64,000 nucleotides of DNA from Hippea jasoniae (GTDB lineage Bacteria > Campylobacterota_A > Desulfurellia > Desulfurellales > Hippeaceae), in NCBI RefSeq assembly GCF_000744435.1, contig NZ_JQLX01000010.1:1-64000 (forward strand), read 5' to 3'. Each line of letters begins with the position of its first letter. Within the stretch, counting starts at the first letter, position 1. A program made the translations under genes and the position numbers. Positions 46,008-55,520 of the stretch are shown here, in pieces. Below the pieces are notes generated by a model, which saw only the letters and a program-made list of their open reading frames with translations, was not told the origin of the DNA and did not search any database.

Positions 46008-48251
46008 TTAAAATAATGTTCCAAATGAAAATAGAAATACACTGCTCTTTTCGCCGTCTTTTGGTGAAAGGTTTTTACCCCATGAGATTCTAACAGGTCC
46101 AATTGGTGATATCCATCTTATCTCAACACCCGCATCCTTTTTTAAATCGCTAAATTTTAAATGACTAAGCCATGTATTTCCCGCATCCGCAAATAAAACT
46201 CCATAGAAGTGCAGGGAACTAAAAATAGGGAAAATGACTTCAGCCGAACCAAACGCCTCTGTTTTGCCGCCTATAAGATTACCTTCTGCATCTTTTGGAG
46301 AAACCCTTGCTGTTTCAAAACCCCTTAAATCATCTATACCACCCAAATAAAATCTCTGGGTTATAGGCACATCCTTTCCTGATAATCCTTTTGCTGCACC
46401 AATTTCCCCTTTAACATGACCAATTAAATCAAGCGGCAGGGGATGAAAATATTCTGCAAATAAAACGCTTTTTATATATCTTCTATCGCCGCCCAGCCCA
46501 GCAAATCTAAATGTATAGTTTGCATTTATACCTGATGTGGGAAATACCGTGTTGTCCAGAGTTGAATAGTTAACAAAGGGTATAAGAGAACTGTCTGTAT
46601 GAATACCTTTTTCCTGTTCTAAGAAGTAGCCGGGATTATCTGTATCTAATGTAATTTTGCTGTGAGTAAATGAGTATCTAATGCCCAGAGTCAAAGTTTG
46701 ATCGTAAAACCTTTTTGCAATATACGGAGCAAAGCCAGTTTTCTTTTGTTTATAGTCGTATGCAGTGAACTCATCATGATATATGTTTATGCCTATCGCT
46801 ATGGGTCTGTTGTGCCACCAGGGATTTTCTAAGTTTAGATTGTAAAGTGTTTCTCTTGATGAAATACTGGCTGATAACTTTCCGCGGATGCCTGTGCCGA
46901 ATAGGTTTGTTTCGGATACAGAACCCATTGCAGAAAACTTTGTATATGTGCCATAACCCGCTCCAATGGTCAGCATACCTGTTCTTTTTTCTTCAACACT
47001 TACTATCATTTTGACCTTATTTTTACCAACCCTCTTTGTCTGGATTTTGACATTCTTGAAATACTGCAAGTTAATCAGATTATTTTTTGATCGTTGAATT
47101 TTTGATGTTGAATAGAGACTACCCTCTCTAAGCAGCAACTCCCTTCTTATGACATTATCATGCGTTCTTACATTGCCTTTTATAACAATTCTTGATATGT
47201 AAACCTTTTTACCTTTATCCACACTTAAAGTCAAATCAACCGTATGGTGTTTTTTGTCCTTTTTTATGATGGGGTTAATATCGGCAAATGCATAACCAAA
47301 ATCACCATAGTCGTCTGTTAGCTTCTGTATGGCCTTTCTGAGTTTTACCATGTTAAGTGGTTTGTTTTTCTCAAGATCTAATGTTGCTAAAACCTTCTTT
47401 TTGCTCAATGGCTTTATATTTTTTAACTTGATAGATTTTAAGGTGTATTGCTTGCCTTCTTTTATGGAGATATCGATATGGATATTGCCTGTATCGGGTT
47501 CTACAGTCACAAGCGGCTCTGAAACATCCACATCTAAATAGCCCTTTGCTAAATATTTATCGATGATTTTTTGTCTGTCGCTTTCTAAGGCATCAATTCT
47601 TAATTTTCCCGTATAAAACCACGGTAGAAATGTCAAAATATAGGGTCCTTTTTTAACATGGTTTTTGAGCCCATCCTCAAGGTCATCTGTTGAAATATGC
47701 TTATTTCCAATGATATTTATGTCTCTTATGACTGTTTCTTTGCTCTCCTTTATATGAAAAATAATATCCACGCGGTTATTGGGCTGTTTTTTTAGCGTAT
47801 ATGAGATATTTGTAAGATACATCCCTTTTGATGCATACATGCCCATAATGTTTGCTATGGTTTCTTCGATAAGCTTTTTGTTGAGGATATTGTAAGGTTT
47901 GATTTTTAAGGCTTTCTGGAGCTTTTTATCGGATATTTCGCTATTTCCCTCAAATAAAATGTATCTTATGGAGGGTTTTTCTTTTACTTTGTATGTCAGG
48001 ATATATCCACCCTTTGTTTCTTCTGCATCCGCCTCAACAGTTTGATAAAACCCTAATCTGTAGATGTTCAAAATGTCTTTATCTATCTGTTTGGGAGAAA
48101 ATTCACTGCCAATTTTCGTTTTTATCACGCTTTTGATTGTTGCCTTATCTGTTCTTAGCGTTCCTTCTATTTTTATTGAAACGATGGGGGTTGCAGAGAC
48201 AGTTGTGGCTAAAAAGATAAAAAATATTATAAAAAAACTAATTTTTTTCAC
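46008..48251 (-). CDS. bamA: outer membrane protein assembly factor BamA
   Basis: 747-residue Omp85-family insertase of outer-membrane beta-barrels. Signal peptide (about 1-21), five POTRA domains (about 22-410), and a C-terminal 16-strand barrel containing 'LRGFETARV' near the conserved VRGF-type loop and ending in a strand with a terminal phenylalanine ('SSVFLFSFGTLF'). It overlaps lolD by 14 bases. With bamD in the same block, the core Bam complex is co-encoded. Confidence 0.96.
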   Translation of the reverse strand: MKKISFFIIFFIFLATTVSATPIVSIKIEGTLRTDKATIKSVIKTKIGSEFSPKQIDKDILNIYRLGFYQTVEADAEETKGGYILTYKVKEKPSIRYILFEGNSEISDKKLQKALKIKPYNILNKKLIEETIANIMGMYASKGMYLTNISYTLKKQPNNRVDIIFHIKESKETVIRDINIIGNKHISTDDLEDGLKNHVKKGPYILTFLPWFYTGKLRIDALESDRQKIIDKYLAKGYLDVDVSEPLVTVEPDTGNIHIDISIKEGKQYTLKSIKLKNIKPLSKKKVLATLDLEKNKPLNMVKLRKAIQKLTDDYGDFGYAFADINPIIKKDKKHHTVDLTLSVDKGKKVYISRIVIKGNVRTHDNVIRRELLLREGSLYSTSKIQRSKNNLINLQYFKNVKIQTKRVGKNKVKMIVSVEEKRTGMLTIGAGYGTYTKFSAMGSVSETNLFGTGIRGKLSASISSRETLYNLNLENPWWHNRPIAIGINIYHDEFTAYDYKQKKTGFAPYIAKRFYDQTLTLGIRYSFTHSKITLDTDNPGYFLEQEKGIHTDSSLIPFVNYSTLDNTVFPTSGINANYTFRFAGLGGDRRYIKSVLFAEYFHPLPLDLIGHVKGEIGAAKGLSGKDVPITQRFYLGGIDDLRGFETARVSPKDAEGNLIGGKTEAFGSAEVIFPIFSSLHFYGVLFADAGNTWLSHLKFSDLKKDAGVEIRWISPIGPVRISWGKNLSPKDGEKSSVFLFSFGTLF

Positions 48252-48909
48252 TAACCTGACCTCCAGATATTACTAACACCTTATCGCAGTAGTCTGCTAC
48301 CTCGCTGCTGTGTGTGGCTATTAAAAAGGTTTGTCCATTTTCTTTATTGATTGATCTCATAGCTTTAACTATATCTATTGAGCTGTTTTTGTCAAGATTA
48401 GCGGTAGGCTCATCGGCTATAACTATATCCGGGCTGTTTATTAAAGCTCTTGCCAAAGCTATCCTCTGCAACTGACCGCCAGAAAGCATAGATGGATAAT
48501 TATTTGCTCTATTTTGTGGAAAGCCCACAAGATTTAAAAGCTCTAAAGCCTTTGTTTTATCCGATTTTTTTGCAATTAGTGAGGGCAACATGATATTTTC
48601 TAAAATCGTCAGCTCACCAAGCAAGGAGTAAAATTGAAACACAAAGCCTATATGCTTGTTTCTGAATAATGCTAAGTTTTCTTCGCTGGTAAAATCTATT
48701 TTGCTGCCTGAAAATATCACTTCACCGCTATCTGGAGCACTTAAAAGTCCTAAGATATGCAGAAGTGTGCTTTTGCCACTACCTGAAACCCCCATCAGGG
48801 CGACCATCTGACTCTTTTTAATCTCCAAGTTGATACTTTTCAAAACCTCTATTGTTTCCTGGCCACTTTTGAAGGACTTATAAATTCCCTTTGCTTCTAT
48901 TAGATTCAC
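48238..48909 (-). CDS. lolD: lipoprotein-releasing system ATPase LolD
   Basis: 223-residue ABC ATPase powering release of lipoproteins from the inner membrane to LolA. Walker A 'GVSGSGKST', signature 'LSGGQLQR', Walker B 'IVIADEPTANLD', H-loop 'IATHSSE'. The 4-base overlap with the permease gene makes LolD more likely than another MacB/FtsE-type ATPase. Confidence 0.94.
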   Translation of the reverse strand: MNLIEAKGIYKSFKSGQETIEVLKSINLEIKKSQMVALMGVSGSGKSTLLHILGLLSAPDSGEVIFSGSKIDFTSEENLALFRNKHIGFVFQFYSLLGELTILENIMLPSLIAKKSDKTKALELLNLVGFPQNRANNYPSMLSGGQLQRIALARALINSPDIVIADEPTANLDKNSSIDIVKAMRSINKENGQTFLIATHSSEVADYCDKVLVISGGQVSEKN

Positions 48910-50096
48910 TGCCTTAAAACCTCTATTATGTTTAGTTTTGAGGCTTTTGTTGCAGGATAGATGCTTGAGGCAATAACAAGTATGAAGGCTAACAGGGTTG
49001 TAAAAACGATGTATATGGGATTTAGATCAACCGGAATTGTTGTTATATAGTAAACGCTACTTGGTAGTTTAATGAAGTGGTATTTCTTTAAAAGAATGGA
49101 AAGTGTGATGCCTAAGATATCTCCGGCAATTATTCCTATTGTGCCTATGATTGCAGACTGCTTTATAAATATATTTCTTATGTTTCTACCTGTTGCGCCA
49201 AGGCTTCTTAAAACAGCTATATCACGGGTTTTCTGCAGCACAAGCATAACAAGAGAGCTTGTTATGTTAAACGATGCAACAATGATTATAAGCATCAGGA
49301 TTATAAACATTGCGGCCTTTTCAAGTTTGAGTGCAGTGAAGAAGTTGCTGTTCAGCTCTATCCAGCTTGATGCATAAAAATTGGCAGGCAGCCTGGCTGT
49401 AAGTTCTTCTGCTATCTGTTTTGCTTTAAAAGGGTCTTTTAATTCCACGGCTATAGTGTTTATCTTGTTTTTTAGATCAGTTTTGCTCCAGATTTCCTCA
49501 AGCGGTATATAAACAAAGCTTGCATCGTAATCATACATACCGCTTTTGAACAATCCTGTTACTGTTTCTTTGAATGAAAGTGGCGCAAAGCCAAACGGTG
49601 TGGTTTTTCCAAAGGGTAGAATAATCCTTACACTGCCACCCACGCCAATGCCTAAAATTTTTGACAGCTCATATCCAAGTATAACACCTTTGTTTTTTAG
49701 TCTGCCGTAAATGATATAGCGTTTTATCGGGTTTTGTTTAACATCTATACCGTTTATCACAACGCCCATAGAGGCACCGCCGCCTGTAATCATTCCCTGT
49801 GTTATCAAAACGCCCGTTGCTGTTTTTATACCTTTTGTGTGAGATATTTTATTGATTAATGCTTTATTGTAATCAAAAACACCCCTGACATTCTTTATAA
49901 CGATATGGGGGTTAACATCAACAATCTTTTTTTCAAGCTCGTTATCAAAGCCATTCATTACCCCCATAACGATGATCAAAGCGGCAACACCTATTGCTAT
50001 ACCTGCCATCGATATAAAGGAGGAGAAGGAGATAAACTTCTCCTTTCCCTTTGTAGATTTTATGTATTTTAAGGCTAAATAGGTTTCAAAGTTCAC
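48906..50096 (-). CDS. lolC: lipoprotein-releasing system permease LolC/LolE
   Basis: 396-residue FtsX-type permease with one N-terminal helix (about 23-48, 'AGIAIGVAALIIVMGVMNG'), a large periplasmic domain and three C-terminal helices (about 265-390). Only one permease gene is present, as in many bacteria outside the gamma-proteobacteria where one LolC/E-like protein (LolF) forms a homodimer. It overlaps lon and lolD by 4 bases each. Confidence 0.92.
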   Translation of the reverse strand: MNFETYLALKYIKSTKGKEKFISFSSFISMAGIAIGVAALIIVMGVMNGFDNELEKKIVDVNPHIVIKNVRGVFDYNKALINKISHTKGIKTATGVLITQGMITGGGASMGVVINGIDVKQNPIKRYIIYGRLKNKGVILGYELSKILGIGVGGSVRIILPFGKTTPFGFAPLSFKETVTGLFKSGMYDYDASFVYIPLEEIWSKTDLKNKINTIAVELKDPFKAKQIAEELTARLPANFYASSWIELNSNFFTALKLEKAAMFIILMLIIIVASFNITSSLVMLVLQKTRDIAVLRSLGATGRNIRNIFIKQSAIIGTIGIIAGDILGITLSILLKKYHFIKLPSSVYYITTIPVDLNPIYIVFTTLLAFILVIASSIYPATKASKLNIIEVLRQ

Positions 50097-52456
50097 TTTA
50101 GTGGTTTTGAGAGTGCTTTAGCAAGCACCTCTTCCATATTTTTTACAAAGTGATACTTGAGTTTCTTTGATTTTATCTGATTCTGCACCTCAATTGCATC
50201 CTTTTTGTTATCATAGGGTATTATTATATCGTTTATACCGGCCCTTAATGCTGCCAGTGTTTTCTCCTTTAATCCCCCAATAGGCAAAACCCTGCCTGTC
50301 AGGGTAATCTCGCCTGTCATGGCAACTGTGTGTTTTACCGGTATGCCTGTAAGACATGAAATAATGGCTGTTGCTATGGTTATGCCTGCGCTGGGTCCAT
50401 CTTTTGGTGTTGCGCCTTCCGGTACATGTATATGTAGGTCGTATTTTTCATGAAAATCTTCCTCAAGCCCCAGCATCTCATATCTGCTTCTTGCAAATGT
50501 TAATGCAGCCTGTGCAGATTCCTTCATCACATCACCTAAAGAGCCTGTAAGAAGTAGTTTGCCGTTGCCTTTTACTTTGGATACCTCGATAAACAGGATA
50601 GAGCCTCCCACGGGAGTCCAGGCAAGGCCTGTTGCTATACCTACATAGTCTTTATCCAGTTTTTCTTCAACATTAAACGGTGGAACGCCCAGGTATTTTT
50701 GCAGATTATTTGCTGTGATATTGAAGTAGGTTTCCTTTGAGCCTTCGGCTATCTTTCGCGCTATCTTTCTTAGAACCTTTGATATGGTTTTTTCTAAATT
50801 TCTAACGCCTGCCTCACGGGTGTAGTTTTCTATGATTTTTCTGATTGCCGTATCGGTGAATTTTATTATGTGGTTTTCAAGGCCGTGCTCTTTAATCTGC
50901 CGTGGTATTATGTATTTCTTTGCTATCTTTATCTTTTCCTCAACCGTATATCCAGATAGCCTTATAACCTCCATCCTGTCAAGCAAGGGAGGGGGTATGG
51001 TTTCTGTTGTATTGGCTGTTGTGATAAAAAACACCTCTGATAGGTCAAACGGCACACCTAAGTAATGGTCTTCAAACTCGCTATTTTGTTCTGGGTCTAA
51101 TGCCTCCAATAAAGCACTTGCAGGATCGCCGCTGAAGTCTCTGCTGAGTTTATCGATCTCATCAAGCACAAACACAGGATTCTTAACACCGGCCTGTTTT
51201 AATCCCTGAATGATGCGACCGGGGAGTGCCCCTACATATGTTCTTCTGTGTCCCCTGATCTCTGCCTCATCCCTTACACCACCAAGCGATATTCTTACAA
51301 GTTTTCTGTTTATTGCCCTTGCTATAGATTTTGCAAGCGAGGTTTTGCCAACACCTGGTGGTCCAACAAAACATAGAATAGGCCCTTTCATATCTTTTTT
51401 AAGTTTTTTGACAGATAGATACTCCAGTATGCGTGTTTTTGCCTCTTCTATGTCGTAGTGGTCTTCATTGAGTATTTTCTCTACCTCTTTGATGTTGATT
51501 TTCTCTGCTGAGCGTTTACTCCACGGCATTGCAATCATCCAGTCAAGATATGTTCTTATAACATTGGCCTCTGCTGAGTCTGGATGCATCTTTGCAAGCC
51601 TTGAGAGCTGCTTTTCAGCCTCTTTTCTTGCTATTTTGGGCATTTTTGCGTTTTTGATTTTTTCCTTTAATTCCTCTATTTCATCGGAGATATCACTTTC
51701 TCCCAATTCTTTTCTGATTGCCTTCATCTGCTCGCGCAGGAAGTATTCCTTCTGCGTCTTTGAGATTTCCTCTTTTGCCTGATTCTGGATTTTTGCCTGA
51801 AGTGCCAGTAGCTGGAGCTCTTTATCCAGTATCTCGTTGAGTTTTCTAAGTTTTTCTTTTACATCCGAGATTTCAAGTAGCTGTTGAGCCACGATCGTTT
51901 TTAATTGAATGTTGCTTGCTATAATATCGGCAAATTTATCCGGTTCTTCTATGTTGTTTGCAATAACAACGATATCCGATGGAATATTTTTGTTATAGGC
52001 GCTCAGCTGTTGCAGTTGATCCTTAATTGCCCTCATAAGGGCTTCTGTTTCCATCTCTTCATATTCGATCAAAGGTAGCTGATCTGTTTTTTCCTCAATT
52101 TCAGCCTCTATGAATGGCTCAAACTGCTTGAATGCTTTAACCTTTACCTTTTTTAAGCCCTGAACCAGTATCTTTACCCTGCCATCTGGCATTTTAAGCA
52201 TTCTTAAAATCAAGCAGGCTGTGCCTGTATGGTAGAGGTCGTTTGCGGTTGGCTCGTTTATATCCGGCTTTTTCTGGGTTAATGTAACGATGATCCTATC
52301 TTTTGAAAGCGCTTCATCTATCGCTTTGATGGAAAAGTCTCTACCAACAAAAAGCGGAATAATCATATATGGAAAAACCACCATATCTCTCAATGCAAGC
52401 ACAGGCAGGGTATCTGGTAGTTGCATAATGTCATTTTTTTCTACTTCTTGCTCCAT
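50093..52456 (-). CDS. lon: ATP-dependent protease Lon
   Basis: 787-residue LonA protease: N-terminal substrate-binding domain (about 10-205), AAA+ module with Walker A 'GPPGVGKTS' and Walker B 'VFVLDEIDK', and a proteolytic domain with the serine in '[11 protein letters not shown]' and the lysine in '[14 protein letters not shown]'. It degrades misfolded and regulatory proteins. In this context, between hsp20 and the Lol genes, it may deal with envelope precursors that misfold in the cytoplasm; that is an inference. Confidence 0.97.
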   Translation of the reverse strand: MEQEVEKNDIMQLPDTLPVLALRDMVVFPYMIIPLFVGRDFSIKAIDEALSKDRIIVTLTQKKPDINEPTANDLYHTGTACLILRMLKMPDGRVKILVQGLKKVKVKAFKQFEPFIEAEIEEKTDQLPLIEYEEMETEALMRAIKDQLQQLSAYNKNIPSDIVVIANNIEEPDKFADIIASNIQLKTIVAQQLLEISDVKEKLRKLNEILDKELQLLALQAKIQNQAKEEISKTQKEYFLREQMKAIRKELGESDISDEIEELKEKIKNAKMPKIARKEAEKQLSRLAKMHPDSAEANVIRTYLDWMIAMPWSKRSAEKINIKEVEKILNEDHYDIEEAKTRILEYLSVKKLKKDMKGPILCFVGPPGVGKTSLAKSIARAINRKLVRISLGGVRDEAEIRGHRRTYVGALPGRIIQGLKQAGVKNPVFVLDEIDKLSRDFSGDPASALLEALDPEQNSEFEDHYLGVPFDLSEVFFITTANTTETIPPPLLDRMEVIRLSGYTVEEKIKIAKKYIIPRQIKEHGLENHIIKFTDTAIRKIIENYTREAGVRNLEKTISKVLRKIARKIAEGSKETYFNITANNLQKYLGVPPFNVEEKLDKDYVGIATGLAWTPVGGSILFIEVSKVKGNGKLLLTGSLGDVMKESAQAALTFARSRYEMLGLEEDFHEKYDLHIHVPEGATPKDGPSAGITIATAIISCLTGIPVKHTVAMTGEITLTGRVLPIGGLKEKTLAALRAGINDIIIPYDNKKDAIEVQNQIKSKKLKYHFVKNMEEVLAKALSKPLK

Positions 52457-52459
52457 AAA

Positions 52460-52801
52460 TCACCTCTTGTAAAATGTTATTTTCAAAATCCCTTCAGCAT
52501 ATTCTATTGTTTTTGTCCCTTTTATACAGCAGTTAAACTCAATTGTTTTTTTAAACTGTCCAAAGATTCGCTCTGCCCTTAGATAAACGGCTTTTTTAGG
52601 ATTGATAGAACTTTTTTTACCTAAAATAACAACCGTAGTTGCATTGTAAATATTAATACTGAGTGTGTTTATATCAAGTCCTGGAATATCAAGCTCGCAG
52701 ACTATAAAGTTATCCTTCTCATATATATCACATGATGGTTCCCAGATCTGTTGAGAATTTTCTATGATATCTATTATGCTACTTAGAAGCTTTGATCTCA
52801 T
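52460..52801 (-). CDS. Hsp20/alpha-crystallin family small heat-shock protein
   Basis: 113 residues, short for the family. The alpha-crystallin core is visible: 'EPSCDIYEKDNFIVCELDIPG' opening strands, 'INIYNATTVVILGKKS', and 'ERIFGQFKKTIEF'. The C-terminal extension is nearly absent and no clear I-x-I/V tail is seen, so oligomer formation may differ. It overlaps bamD by 23 bases and ends 3 bases before lon, a chaperone-protease pairing. Family fairly sure. Confidence 0.82.
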   Translation of the reverse strand: MRSKLLSSIIDIIENSQQIWEPSCDIYEKDNFIVCELDIPGLDINTLSINIYNATTVVILGKKSSINPKKAVYLRAERIFGQFKKTIEFNCCIKGTKTIEYAEGILKITFYKR

Positions 52802-53564
52802 TTATAAGCTTTTTTGCCTCATCGGCATATTGACTGTATGGGTATTTTTTTATCAGCTCATTCAAAAACGCTTCTGCCTGCTGTTTTCTGTTTAGAGCAA
52901 AATACACTTTGCCCATCAAATATAGCATCTCATCGTTAAAATTTACGCCCCTGAAGTGTTTATACATATAATTTAGTCTATTTTTTGCTGCGTTAAATTC
53001 ATCTAAGTCTGCATAAAACTTTGCCACAAAAAGCTCGTGTTTATACAACTCCTCAACACTTTTTGCCAGATAGTAATTTATTTTGTTTGCAAATGGATTG
53101 TTGGGATACTGCCTCTGCAATTCAAGAAACTCTTTTATAGCTTCTCTTAAAGGAGTGGCGTCACATTTATAACTGTTTCTGCTTTTGTAGTAGCTTAAGG
53201 CAATTTTATATTTTGCATACACAACCTGCTGGCTGTCTGGGTACAGCTTTATAAACCTTCTGTAATAATCCCTTGCTAAAATATAGTTGCCTTTTGAAAA
53301 ATAAACATCTCCCAATATCAAAGCTGCCTTTTTAGCATAGATTGAACCTGGATGCTGGGCGCTTATCATCAATAGGTCATGCTCAGCATCTTCGTAGTCG
53401 TGGTTGATGTATGCCTGAATACCATCGTTGTACCATGTATATGCAGGTTTTAATACCTCATGAGGCACTATCTTTTTGTTTGATGAACAGCTGCTTATTG
53501 CCAATACACCTGTCAGTATTAAAAACCAAACCCCACCTTTTATACTTTTTTTAAACCTATTCAC
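52779..53564 (-). CDS. bamD: outer membrane protein assembly factor BamD
   Basis: 261-residue lipoprotein of the Bam complex. GTG start with AAGGA 8 bases upstream; lipobox 'AISSC'. The mature part is a row of TPR units ('WYNDGIQAYINHDYEDAEHD', 'GDVYFSKGNYILARDYYRRF', 'VYFALNRKQQAEAFLNEL'). Length and TPR number fit BamD, and bamA lies downstream in the same block. YbgF-like proteins are the main alternative but are less likely here. Confidence 0.9.
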   Translation of the reverse strand: MNRFKKSIKGGVWFLILTGVLAISSCSSNKKIVPHEVLKPAYTWYNDGIQAYINHDYEDAEHDLLMISAQHPGSIYAKKAALILGDVYFSKGNYILARDYYRRFIKLYPDSQQVVYAKYKIALSYYKSRNSYKCDATPLREAIKEFLELQRQYPNNPFANKINYYLAKSVEELYKHELFVAKFYADLDEFNAAKNRLNYMYKHFRGVNFNDEMLYLMGKVYFALNRKQQAEAFLNELIKKYPYSQYADEAKKLINEIKASK

Positions 53565-53593
53565 CTAACTGTTCCTTTCTGTGTTGTAAATTT

Positions 53594-53707
53594 TTAACAA
53601 CCCGGGGAGATGCCGCTTGGATCGTCTAACCAGTCATCATCCTCCCAGGTTTTCTCTGAAATCTTTTTTGTTTCCTCCTGGCTTTGGGATGTCTCTTTCT
53701 CATCCAT
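53594..53707 (-). CDS. 37-residue acidic small protein
   Basis: Complete ORF beginning ATG at 53707 and ending TAA at 53594. The start overlaps the dciA stop (TGATG), with AGAGG about 7 bases upstream, so translation looks coupled. The peptide is very acidic and hydrophilic ('EKTWEDDDWLDDPS'), ends in a single cysteine ('SGISPGC'), and has no signal or membrane segment. I recognise no family. It is 29 bases before bamD. It could be a real small protein or leader, and its ribosome site and coupling are better than chance. Confidence 0.55.
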   Translation of the reverse strand: MDEKETSQSQEETKKISEKTWEDDDWLDDPSGISPGC

Positions 53708-53997
53708 CAGTAAACCTCTTTGAAAATGATATTTTTAACAACTTCCCTTTCAAAAAACTGATTAATCCTTTCAATAATTGTATCTTTCATAAACGATAGT
53801 TCCTGACTGAAAACCGGATTGGGTGTGCCGATAATTATTGTGTTGTTTTTAAAACCTAATACCTTTAAGTGTTTTACAATACCTTTACCTACGATATGGC
53901 TTAGAAGTGCATAAATATCACTACTAAAAATCAACCTCCCAAACGGCTCTATCTCCCTTAAATCTCTCTCGATTATTTCCCCGATACTTCTTATCAT
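53707..53997 (-). CDS. DciA/DUF721 family protein
   Basis: 96 residues matching the DUF721 pattern: 'IYALLSHIVGKGIVKHLKVLGFKNN', a strand-rich 'IIIGTPNPVFSQEL', and 'IIERINQFF...VVKNIIF' at the end. DciA loads or supports the replicative helicase in bacteria that lack DnaC/DnaI. The tryptophan usual before IVG is not seen. Its ATG shares one base with the CCA end of tRNA-Arg, so it has essentially no untranslated leader after tRNA processing. Confidence 0.75.
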   Translation of the reverse strand: MIRSIGEIIERDLREIEPFGRLIFSSDIYALLSHIVGKGIVKHLKVLGFKNNTIIIGTPNPVFSQELSFMKDTIIERINQFFEREVVKNIIFKEVY

Positions 53998-54074
53998 GGC
54001 GTACCCGGGGGGATTTGAACCCCCAACCTTAAGATCCGGAGTCTTACGCTCTATCCAGCTTGAGCTACGGGCAC
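53997..54074 (-). tRNA. tRNA-Arg (anticodon CCG)
   Basis: Complete cloverleaf on the minus strand, 78 bases with encoded CCA. Acceptor arm GTGCCCG/CGGGTAC, D stem GCTC/GAGC with a ten-base loop, anticodon stem TAAGA/TCTTA with loop CTCCGGA (anticodon CCG, reading CGG), and T arm GGGGG/CCCCC with loop TTCAAAT. Its first 24 bases also encode the end of the upstream 90-residue ORF, and its final A is the first base of the dciA start codon. Confidence 0.95.
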
Positions 54075-54323
54075 CTCATTTTTAACCATTACCACCCAGT
54101 CGTTCTCGTTTTTCTTTAATACATTGTCAACGGTGGCTTTGGCTGAGAATGCCGCTTTTGCTACGGTTGAGATGTCATCGTAGTTATTTACATAAACAAG
54201 CATATAATGCCCCTGTTCTGTCTCTTTCAGAGCATCTATAACCGTTGTTGATATCTCTCCAGCTTCTTTGTACCTTAAATCCAGCTCCTTATCGATATTG
54301 AAGGTATCGCTTTTGCCGTCCAT
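54051..54323 (-). CDS. 90-residue protein whose end lies inside tRNA-Arg
   Basis: ATG with GGAGG 7 bases upstream, in the unit just after rpmE. The protein is mixed helix and strand ('HYMLVYVNNYDDISTVAKAA', 'NDWVVMVKNEVPVAQAG'), with no signal or membrane segment. I do not recognise it. Its last eight codons and stop are the acceptor and D-arm bases of the tRNA gene, so the reading frame is closed only by the D-loop GGATAG. Good ribosome site and position make it a likely real gene. Confidence 0.75.
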   Translation of the reverse strand: MDGKSDTFNIDKELDLRYKEAGEISTTVIDALKETEQGHYMLVYVNNYDDISTVAKAAFSAKATVDNVLKKNENDWVVMVKNEVPVAQAG

Positions 54324-54339
54324 TTATATACCTCCGAAT

Positions 54340-54549
54340 TTAGTTTGCTCTGTTTCTTTTATATTTTCTATTGAACTTCTCAACCCTTCCTGTCTCATCC
54401 ACTATCTTTTGTTTGCCTGTAAAGAAAGGATGGCATTTCGAGCAGACCTGCACGGTCAGATTAGCAACAGTGGATCTTGTTACGATTTCGTTGCCGCAAG
54501 CGCATCTAATCGTTGTAAGCTCGTATTTAGGATGGATACCCTTTTTCAT
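54340..54549 (-). CDS. rpmE: 50S ribosomal protein L31
   Basis: 69-residue L31 with both zinc-binding cysteine pairs ('CACGNE' and 'CSKCHPFF'), so of the zinc-containing type, plus the family '[20 protein letters not shown]'. The start is the ATG at 54549 with GAGGGG 8 bases upstream; a GTG at 54558 would place extra residues before the normal 'MKKGIHP' beginning. Confidence 0.96.
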   Translation of the reverse strand: MKKGIHPKYELTTIRCACGNEIVTRSTVANLTVQVCSKCHPFFTGKQKIVDETGRVEKFNRKYKRNRAN

Positions 54550-54613
54550 CAAACTCACCCCTCTTTTTAAGTTTTTCTGGCTAAGGTTAGCATAATTTTA
54601 TATCCCAGGCAAG

Positions 54614-54635
54614 ATAAAATCTAAATTTTTAGATT
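54614..54635 (-). terminator. possible AT-rich terminator after the FliK-like gene
   Basis: Minus strand AATCTAAA-AA-TTTAGATT is a perfect 8-bp inverted repeat spanning the stop codon, followed by TTATC. The stem is AT-rich with a tiny loop, so termination would be weak. It marks the likely boundary between der-nth-ykgJ-fliK and the rpmE unit. Confidence 0.35.
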
Positions 54636-55520
54636 GAGGTGCTTGTTAACCATAACAGGTTTTTTTTCAAGCATCTGGACTGAAACCTCTATGTTGTCGC
54701 CAAGCAGTTGGTTGAGCTCATCCTGCTTTTGTAAAGCCTTTGTAAATGTTGTTTTCTTCTCAAAACTTAGATTGCAAAATATCTTATTATCAATACTCAA
54801 TGCATCTATCTGGATAAAGCCCCAAAAAGAATGGTCGATAAAGACTCTTATTTTTACCTCTTTTTTTGAGTTGTGTTTATGTGATTCCTTTTTTATGTAA
54901 AGTTTTTCTTCTTTGTTGTTTATGATTAATGGCACAAGTATAAAGGTATTTGTTTGCTGGTCGATGTAATGTTTAAAGATTTGCTTGAATTTTCCTATAA
55001 GTTTTTCACTTAAGTCTTTTTCCTGATGAAAGCTTTTTAGCTTATCTAAGATCTCCTTTAGTTTGCTCTCATCAAATTTATTATCTATAAGCTCTTTTTG
55101 TAGTTTGTTGAGTTTTTCCTTTAAGTTGGGCGGAGAGATTTTTTCAAGCTCAATTAGTATTGATAGTATCGTTGTTATATTTTTTTCTTTAATTGCATTG
55201 CTTAGTTTGGGCAGCAATCCTTTCAATATTAAAGAAGGCTCATCTAAGTAGGCAGGGGCTTTTTTTATAAACTCCACTGTCTCTATCTGTGGATTTACGA
55301 TTTTTAAAACAATTTCTGGTGAGAGTTGCTTAACCTCAAGCAAGACGCTATCCTTTAGAGGTATTTTTGATATAGCCTCAAAAAGCTCAGATTTTATTTT
55401 AAGTATATATCTGTTGCCCTTTTTTGATATAACAGAGGCTTTTACAATATCGCCTATCTTTAGATGAATTTTTTTTGCTTGTGTTAGTTGAATTGTTTGA
55501 TTGATCTGCTCGACTAACAT
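54621..55520 (-). CDS. FliK-like protein (flagellar hook-length control type)
   Basis: 299 residues, lysine-rich. N-terminal part has a KOW/OB-like strand pattern ('LKIGDIVKASVISKKGNRYIL'), followed by a helical middle. The C-terminal part ('KIRVFIDHSFWGFIQIDALS', 'LLGDNIEVSVQML') resembles the Flg_hook domain of FliK. No flagellar gene is adjacent, so this is a tentative assignment from fold pattern; it could be an unrelated cytosolic protein. It overlaps the YkgJ-like gene by 7 bases. Confidence 0.5.
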   Translation of the reverse strand: MLVEQINQTIQLTQAKKIHLKIGDIVKASVISKKGNRYILKIKSELFEAISKIPLKDSVLLEVKQLSPEIVLKIVNPQIETVEFIKKAPAYLDEPSLILKGLLPKLSNAIKEKNITTILSILIELEKISPPNLKEKLNKLQKELIDNKFDESKLKEILDKLKSFHQEKDLSEKLIGKFKQIFKHYIDQQTNTFILVPLIINNKEEKLYIKKESHKHNSKKEVKIRVFIDHSFWGFIQIDALSIDNKIFCNLSFEKKTTFTKALQKQDELNQLLGDNIEVSVQMLEKKPVMVNKHLNLKI

